Below, piece by piece: positions 58,648 through 64,000 of a DNA stretch of 64,000 bases. A model generated the notes under the pieces. That model was given only the letters and a program-made list of their open reading frames with translations. It did not search any database and had not been told where the DNA came from. The first letter of the stretch is position 1, and each line of letters begins with the position of its first letter. The stretch is taken from assembly GCA_049487715.1 (NCBI GenBank), contig CP150548.1, positions 496,001-560,000 of the forward strand. Reading direction: 5' to 3'. Source of the stretch: Pycnococcus provasolii (Eukaryota > Chlorophyta > Pseudoscourfieldiophyceae > Pseudoscourfieldiales). A program made the position numbers and the translations under genes.

Positions 58648-59448
58648 GAAGAAGAAGATGATGAGGGGGAATCGTTTGAGAGTACCGAGGAAAAGATCAT
58701 GTCGGAACTCACAGGTTCCCTCATGGAAGAACTCATCGCACGCGAGGATGTGCAAGAAGAGCTCGCCAAGGTGGAGAAGGCGGCAGAACGAGTCGAGGAA
58801 GCGAGGAGGGAGGCGGCGAAGCTTGAGATGGAGATGGCGGAGGTGGAGGCGAGGCAGGAGGCTGCAAGACAAGCCGAGAGGGAGACCGTCGCGACGTCCG
58901 CGGTCGCAGATGCCGCGGCAGACGTGCTGAGCGCGGCGGCGACCGTGCGACGCGCGGAAGAGGAGATGGCGGAGCTGCGTCGCCAGCTCGACGGCAAAGG
59001 GGCAGGCGCTTCGGGCGGAGGTGGCCAGAAGTGGGTGACAGAGGGCGTTGACGAGGACGAGCAGCGCATCGAGAGTGCCAAGGCAGCAGCAATAGCCGGC
59101 GCCGCGGGGGGACTTGTTGCACTCCCGGCGTACGCGTTCGGTGCCGGCGGCTTGGGTCCGGCGCTTTTGCTTGGCGTCGGGTCGGACGCAGTCACCGCCG
59201 CGCTGTTCGGGCTCACGTACCGTTATGCACTACGCCGCGACGTGAACAACAGCATGCTTCAGAGTGGTGTCGTCGCGGCGTTCGCGCTCGCGCGCGCCTC
59301 CGGTGCACTGAGCGTGAGTCTCGCGGACGGCACTGGCGCTTCTGGCGCGCTGAGTGGCACACTCGAAGGTCTGCTCGTGCTATTTGTTGCGCAGCGCGCA
59401 CTCGACCGCGCGATAGGAGCAGGATTTGTCAAGCCGTTCCCTTCTTGA
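58366..59448 (+). CDS. Plastid-type membrane protein with coiled coil
   Basis: A 360-residue protein. MPLVFVSSAAAAAGAAGRAGGFGLPARR looks like a transit peptide; a CGTCGT microsatellite codes a Ser10 run and an acidic patch, then a coiled coil of Glu/Ala/Arg (about 110-200), then Gly/Ala-rich hydrophobic helices (AAAIAGAAGGLVALPAYAFGAGGLGPALLLGVGSD) and a C-terminal region ending GAGFVKPFPS. Conserved plant/algal proteins with this arrangement sit in chloroplast membranes (recollection, not searched). A GTAAGG...TTTTCAG segment at 58505-58563 looks like a 59 bp intron, see findings. The ATG chosen lies close to the divergent MnmG start. Confidence 0.65.
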
Positions 59449-60569
59449 GACGCGCTATTTTGCTGAGATCCCTCGTTCAGTAATGGAGCGCACTTTACTT
59501 TGTCCAACAACGGTCGTCCATTCACACCATTCGCATCATTCACATGCACCGTTGAGCCCACGCAACGGTGCCACTCACTTGTGCGCTTGTACAGCAACGG
59601 TCTTCTGAGTCCATTCTCCATGGTAGGGCGGAGGAATACCGGACGACGTGCAACCTTTTAAGTGCAATCTTAAGTGGACATCGTCGTGGCGCTTTGGCAA
59701 CGTACTCTCCAGCCTGGCACATCCCACGGAATGGTCGGAAAGGAAAGCCGGAAAGGTGATTCTCGCGTTTTCTACTGTATTCATGGGGACAATGCAAAGA
59801 ACCAGTCCTCCCAAAAAGAAACATGTGATTCAAGAACAGCAGCACGTCTCTTTCCATCTTTCTTTCCAGCAGGGAAAAAATCTTTCCCTGCAAGCTTGTG
59901 GAAACGAATGATGGGAGCAAGCAAGGAGGTTGAGGTTGGCGAAGGACATCACGAAGTGGTACAGTCTCATAGGGGATATCACGAAGGCCATCCCGAGCCC
60001 AAGACTACTGGAAAGACACCGACAAGAACAAGCGACTTATGTAGTATGTACTACTTACCGAAGTATTGTGTGTTGTGTTGTGTGAGTTGCATTGTTCCTC
60101 CTTGAGCAACCTCCTTGAGAGACTTGAGAGAGAAGGCGACTACGACGTGGTGATACCTGTTCCCGGGATCCTCAGGTGTCAGGTTGGGCTGTTGGGATTC
60201 GCTTGTCACCGTTTCCTCCCGGGACCCGAGAACTACGCGTTAGGTTAGGGTTACGGCAAGGGGAGTTAACACATATACTGGGGAGGTCACTCCCCCTTCC
60301 CCCGGGGACGATGTGTTGAAGCAGTTCTCCGTGGTTGTCTGAGCCAGGACCAATTCCAACCGTTGGAATTGGTCCTGGCTCAACAACCACGGAGAACTTG
60401 CTTCAACACATCGTCCCCGGGAACGGGAGCCTTCCCTCGCAATATAATAGTTCAACGGGGGGATCCCCACCAGAGTGACCTCCCCAGTAGATGTGTTAAC
60501 TCCCCTTGGTTACGGCCCGCCCTTCCCTGTCAATATTAATTAGTCTTGGCATTCATCCTCTCACTCACT
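59449..60569. other. Intergenic region containing a foldback element
   Basis: Apart from the 252 bp foldback element (60257-60508) no gene is supported. The stretch 59480-59530 contains a hairpin-like block (AATGGA...TCCATT) nearly repeated at 30964-31003. Telomere-like GGTTAGGGTTACGG flanks the foldback. Confidence 0.5.
60257..60508. mobile_element. Foldback/MITE-like palindromic element with 7 bp target duplication
   Basis: Two long inverted arms meet at about 60361 (TTCCAAC-C-GTTGGAA). The outer ends CAAGGGGAGTTAACACAT / reverse complement match over 18 bases with one difference in the next few, then TACTGGGGAGGTCACT, then CGGGGACGATGTGTTGAAGCA and onward to the centre with only small indels. 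The right arm has ~44 extra bases. Direct repeat GTTACGG flanks it at 60250-60256 and 60509-60515. No protein is encoded. It inserted in telomere-like DNA 60 bases before the phosphate carrier start. Confidence 0.85.
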
Positions 60570-61703
60570 ATGGCGTCTTTTTTGTTCGAATCGGCGCGTT
60601 CCTCCCTCTATAGTGCTCCCTCTGGCGTACCCGTTCCTCCTGTTGCAGCCTCGTTCGCTGCTGGTTCCGGTGCCTTTGCCGCCCCCTCTTTGGTCGTGTC
60701 TGCCTCAAGGAAGACCTTCGCCGCGTCCGTCGTCGAGAATGTCAGCCGATCGCGTGTGTCGCCCTTCTTCGCACCCTCCGCCGGTGAGAAGGTGTACGAC
60801 GCGATGTACTACCTCAAGGCGGCGCTCGCTGGCGGAATCTGCTGCTCCATCACGCACGGCGGACTCACGCCCGTTGACGTCGTGAAGACGCGCATGCAGC
60901 TCGACCCCGCAAAGTACCCGTCGATGATTGGAGGATTCGGAAAGATCGCCGGCGAGGAGGGCGCGGCGGCGCTGCTCACTGGACTCGGACCCACGGCGTT
61001 CGGGTACTTCGTGCAGGGCTGGTTCAAGTTCGGCGGTGTCGAGTTCTTTAAGATTCAGTTCGTCAACGCGTTGGGTGAGGAGAAGGCGTGGGACAACCGC
61101 AACAACATCTACCTCGCGTCTGCCGCCGGGGCGGAGGTCATCGCCGACGTATTCCTGTGCCCGCTCGAGGCGACGCGCATTCGCCTCGTCTCCAACCCGT
61201 CGTACGCCAACGGCATGATGGCCGCCATGGGAAAGATGGCGGCGGAGGAGGGTGTCGTCGGCGCCTTCTACAGCGGCTTTTTCCCTATCCTGTGCAAGCA
61301 GGTTCCGTACACGATGGCGAAGTTCGCCGTGCAGGGCGCTGCCGCGGAGCAGATTTACAAGTCGATGGGCACGGAACCGACCAAGTGCTCTGGATCAACG
61401 AACATCACCGTGTCGCTGGGAAGCGGCGTCATCGCGGGCGTGGCGGCGGCCATCATCTCCCACCCGGCTGACACTCTGCTATCGAAGATCAACAAGGCTG
61501 GCGCAGGCGGCGACGGCGGCATGTTGTCGCGCTTGTCCAACATCGCGGCGGAGACTGGTTTCGTGAAGCTGTGCACGCAGGGCCTTGGCGCTCGTTGCGT
61601 GATGATTGGTACGTTGACGGCTGGCCAGTTCGCCATTTTCGACTCGGTGCTGGGCGCGGTTGGTGCGTCGAAGTACCACTTCCACAAGCCGGAAGGTAAG
61701 TAG
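60570..61703 (+). CDS. Mitochondrial phosphate carrier (SLC25A3/PiC type)
   Basis: A 377-residue carrier of the inner mitochondrial membrane that imports phosphate with protons. Residues 1-75 are a Ser/Ala-rich presequence. Three mitochondrial-carrier repeats have the P-x-[DE]-x-x-[KR] signatures TPVDVVKTRMQ, CPLEATRIRL and HPADTLLSKIN. Features of PiC are present: YYLKAALAGGICCSITHGGLTPVD, TGLGPTAFGYFVQGWFKFGGVEFFK, and KQVPYTMAKFAVQGAAAEQ. ATG chosen at MASFLFESARSS. Length and ordering fit the family; a foldback element lies just upstream. Confidence 0.95.
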   Translation: MASFLFESARSSLYSAPSGVPVPPVAASFAAGSGAFAAPSLVVSASRKTFAASVVENVSRSRVSPFFAPSAGEKVYDAMYYLKAALAGGICCSITHGGLTPVDVVKTRMQLDPAKYPSMIGGFGKIAGEEGAAALLTGLGPTAFGYFVQGWFKFGGVEFFKIQFVNALGEEKAWDNRNNIYLASAAGAEVIADVFLCPLEATRIRLVSNPSYANGMMAAMGKMAAEEGVVGAFYSGFFPILCKQVPYTMAKFAVQGAAAEQIYKSMGTEPTKCSGSTNITVSLGSGVIAGVAAAIISHPADTLLSKINKAGAGGDGGMLSRLSNIAAETGFVKLCTQGLGARCVMIGTLTAGQFAIFDSVLGAVGASKYHFHKPEGK

Positions 61704-61875
61704 GCATTTGAATTTTTCCGTCGTCGGGTTGGAAATATGGGAATGATCGGCGGGAATAGCGCGTGCATGCTGTGCGTGTGTGTGCGTTTTGGGTCGTAAC
61801 TTCAATTTTTTTTTCTCTTTCTCTCTCTGTCCGAATATGCTTCGCGTTTCTCGGCGCGGCACATTCCTCCAGTTG

Positions 61876-61916
61876 TACTGTACTGTACCCTATCGTAGTT
61901 CAGTACAGTACAGTAG
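61876..61916. other. Convergent 3' hairpin with TGTACTGTAC/GTACAGTACA arms
   Basis: TTGTACTGTACTGTAC is followed after 14 bases by GTACAGTACAGT, forming a perfect hairpin between two converging genes. A dual terminator or processing signal is plausible (inference). Confidence 0.45.
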
Positions 61917-61976
61917 TTGGTCCCACCCACCACACGTACTGTACCAGACGCATTTCAAAGAGTGAGTGAGTGGTCG

Positions 61977-62453
61977 TCACGTACTCGTACTCGTGAATGC
62001 CGACGTGGCTGGAAGCTGGTATACATTCATTCTGTACACCACGTTGCGCTCCTGGTCAGCGATGTTGGTACGCACCAACTCCGCCACCTCCTGCACTCGT
62101 TTTTCGTCATTCCATTTGCACCGACATGTTGGACGAATCGGCTTCAGGTGTGCCTTGCAGCCTTGCTCGTTGAGTTGCCTCCAGACCTCTGCTGACCAGT
62201 CCACAATCTTGTACGCGTCGCCAATTTCGTCATCTAAAAGTGACTCCACCGTGCAGTCAAAAAGGAGCGTGTTGCAAATGTACATGATGTCTTCCGGGCC
62301 AAACTTCACCTCCCGAACCGCATCGCCTTGCTCGAGGAACATGAAGACGTCTACGATGCTCGCCTCGCCCTGCATCTCAATGAAGTGCTTGGACACGGTT
62401 TGAAGGCACGAAATCAGCTCCTCGTCGAGTTTCGGAATTCCGGATTCATCCAT
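61977..62453 (-). CDS. Winged-helix ORF with RPC34-like segment, possibly 5' truncated
   Basis: 158 residues from the only ATG (MDESGIPKLDEELIS); the frame is open upstream to about 62600 and has no clear start. The segment EASIVDVFMFLEQGDAVREV, KFGPEDIMYICNTLLFD and DAYKIVDW resembles the last winged-helix part of RNA polymerase III subunit RPC34/RPC6 (ED-I-x-x-I-x-N-T-L-x-x-D pattern). The FeS-type Cys cluster that ends RPC34 is not preserved (only GCKAHLKPIRPTCRC). No N-terminal winged helices were found in the next 650 bases. A divergent gene, a truncated copy or another winged-helix family are possible. Confidence 0.4.
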   Translation of the reverse strand: MDESGIPKLDEELISCLQTVSKHFIEMQGEASIVDVFMFLEQGDAVREVKFGPEDIMYICNTLLFDCTVESLLDDEIGDAYKIVDWSAEVWRQLNEQGCKAHLKPIRPTCRCKWNDEKRVQEVAELVRTNIADQERNVVYRMNVYQLPATSAFTSTST

Positions 62454-62555
62454 GGTGTCCACGGCCCACCCGTCCCGTCGCGACTTGGTTCGGTGAGAGA
62501 CATCGTGTAACTTGACCTTGCGGAACCTTAGTCTATGATGGAATATGGACGTCAC

Positions 62556-63221
62556 GGAACTATGGAATTGGGACCAATGGACAATGAAGGAATCCCTCCA
62601 TCCTTGAACAACTGGAATCCTGTAAATGTATGGACGGGTCCCTCTAGGCCTCTACATAGTACTACAGTCTATTTATCAGCCTTCATATGTAGACGTGTGC
62701 GCCCACCTTAAACTTTACCTTGTGCGGCCGGCCTTCTTTTAAGGTACATTCAAGTTCCTCCAAAGAGAAAAGAGAAAAATAAATACCACCTACAGTGCCG
62801 GTACAGTAAAACTTTACCTCTTACCTGGCAGAAAAAGGGAAGTGAGTTATATGTACACAAGTGGAGAGAAACGACAAGGTATGTAAATCAAAAGGCAAAG
62901 AGCAGCCCACTTAAAGGTTTACCTGGCACCTGGAGCCTCGCACCTGGCACCTCACGCAATAAGGACGCTTTAAGGTTAGGTAGGTGGATGCTTGCTTGCT
63001 TCGGTTCCCCTCCCCCCTCGGACTCGTCGCCCGTCGCAGTTCATCTTTCTCATCATCACCTCCATCTCCCTTTGGTGATTGATTCTTCGATTTCCTGATT
63101 TCGTTTCGTCACCGTCTTTGGTCACATCCTAGTGAGTGAGTGGCCTCTCTTCAGTTGGCCTCTCGGTGGTGGTTGGTTTGGTGGTGGTGGCCTCTCTTAA
63201 GGCTTAAGAATACTCTTAAGT
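62556..63221. other. Intergenic/promoter region before the channel gene
   Basis: No gene supported. AT-rich with several TTTACCT and CTTTAAGG words (ACTTTACC at 62706-62820, TAAAGGTTTACC at 62915), C/T-rich from 63000 to 63110, and GGTGG repeats at 63165-63192. Confidence 0.4.
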
Positions 63222-64000
63222 ATGTCGTCGTCGTCGTCCATTCCTGGGATTCGCTCCCGGCCTCTCTCTTTCTTCCAGGAACCTGACTCGTTCGACACAT
63301 CCAACGATGATGGGAACTCAGCGACGGCGGCGTCTTCGCCGTCGCCCGTCTACGAGCCGGCGCCAGGGCGCTCTCTGTCACCCACCTTAGCAGGCGACTC
63401 CGCCGCGGACGGTGCCAGGAACGAAGCGAGAACGAACAACACAAACACAGGAGGCACCAGAGACAGAGCCTTGACAGAGGATGACGAGGAGATGTTTCGT
63501 GCACTCAGCACGGCGGCGGGAAAGGTCACCACTGACGATACTCCCGCGCGCAACTCGACTGACAGGAGGGGCATTTCTATTAGCGCCTCGAAGCGACGCT
63601 CGTCGAGTGCTGGCTCGCCAAGTGCCGGCACCGCTGCGGGCAGTACCGAGGGTGATCAAAAGAATGAAAGTATGACGCCAACGTCCAAACCGCCTTTGGA
63701 ACGACGCCAATCTCACGGTTCACTGATGAGGAACCGGTCGTTCAACGCGAACGTCATCGGTGACGACACCGAGATTATCGAAGAAGAAGAAAGAGAACTG
63801 GTACGCGAGGACTTCGACTCGCCGTTTCGATACTATTTGTACAAGCTCAACCACTTGCCCGTCATAGACCCCAAGTCCAACTTTCGCGTGACGTGGGACT
63901 TCATAGCCGTCATCCTCATCTTGTACACCGTCTTCTCGCTGCCGTTCAATCTCGGCTTCTATTGGTCGGACGAAGATGCTCAGCGCGAGATCAAGTGGAC
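63222..64000 (+). CDS. N-terminus of a voltage-gated/CNG-HCN type cation channel (partial)
   Basis: The frame opens at MSSSSSIPGIRSR and continues without stop past the right edge. Residues 1-190 are Ser/Thr/Asp-rich and disordered. Then FDSPFRYYLYKLNHLPVIDP leads to SNFRVTWDFIAVILILYTVFSLPF, which matches the HCN/EAG/CNG-family transition into the first transmembrane helix (P-x-S-x-F-R-x-x-W-D). The rest (S2-S6, pore and a cyclic-nucleotide-binding domain expected for the family) lies outside. A role in cyclic-nucleotide or voltage-controlled K+ or mixed cation flux is inferred from family. Channel subtype cannot be decided. Confidence 0.8.
   Translation, partial: MSSSSSIPGIRSRPLSFFQEPDSFDTSNDDGNSATAASSPSPVYEPAPGRSLSPTLAGDSAADGARNEARTNNTNTGGTRDRALTEDDEEMFRALSTAAGKVTTDDTPARNSTDRRGISISASKRRSSSAGSPSAGTAAGSTEGDQKNESMTPTSKPPLERRQSHGSLMRNRSFNANVIGDDTEIIEEEERELVREDFDSPFRYYLYKLNHLPVIDPKSNFRVTWDFIAVILILYTVFSLPFNLGFYWSDEDAQREIKW

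Overview
This 64 kb window is nuclear DNA from a compact, gene-dense, intron-poor photosynthetic eukaryote. The best guess is a small marine green alga of the prasinophyte type. A Pycnococcus-like alga would fit, but that is inference and not proven here. The evidence is mostly single-exon eukaryotic genes on both strands, only two confidently placed GT-AG introns (77 bp and 248 bp), a plastid-type glutamyl-tRNA reductase-binding protein with a DUF2470 tail, a Family I pyrophosphatase with an N-terminal extension, a trichome-birefringence-like PC-esterase, a mitochondrial phosphate carrier, a gamma-tubulin complex protein, eEF2 kinase, and a selenoprotein that reads UGA as selenocysteine. No rRNA, tRNA or CRISPR was seen.

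Layout. 1-6.4 kb: 3' end of a leucine-rich-repeat-like gene, inorganic pyrophosphatase, a long charged coiled-coil protein, and a TPR protein. 6.9-10.4 kb: a CCHC zinc-knuckle ORF, then a Mutator-like (MULE) transposon with identical 126 bp terminal inverted repeats and a frameshifted transposase. 10.5-20.8 kb: an SRA-YDG methyl-cytosine reader, a spliced acyl-protein-thioesterase-like hydrolase, a truncated thiolase relic, a protein with four cyclic-nucleotide-binding domains, a small membrane protein, a PC-esterase, a glutaredoxin-like protein and an IQ-motif protein. 21.9-36.8 kb: an EF-hand glycosyltransferase, a GluTR-binding protein, a Tudor/RS-repeat nuclear protein broken by frameshifts, an Ala-rich coiled-coil repeat protein, an EF-hand protein and a secreted-type unknown. 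36.8-49 kb: an MnmM-like methyltransferase, eEF2 kinase, a GNAT acetyltransferase, SELENOF with an in-frame TGA, a GCP6-like protein and an unknown. 49.5-64 kb: a Tat-motif membrane protein, a Kelch/EGF surface protein, MnmG, a plastid-type membrane protein, a foldback element, the phosphate carrier, a winged-helix RPC34-like ORF, and the start of a voltage-gated/CNG-type channel running off the right edge.

The genes do not form one pathway, but themes recur: translation control and tRNA wobble modification (eEF2K, MnmG, the MnmM-like enzyme), calcium and cyclic-nucleotide signalling (EF hands, CNB domains, channel), and plastid/mitochondrial targeting.

The most informative observations are: (1) a complete SELENOF gene that ordinary gene prediction would cut at its TGA, with a candidate SECIS; (2) the MULE with perfect TIRs carrying an iterated motif; (3) a 252 bp foldback element inserted in telomere-like DNA with a 7 bp target duplication; (4) telomere-like tracts lying just upstream of about ten coding regions; (5) several single-base frameshifts in otherwise conserved genes, one of them provable inside a 90 bp tandem repeat.
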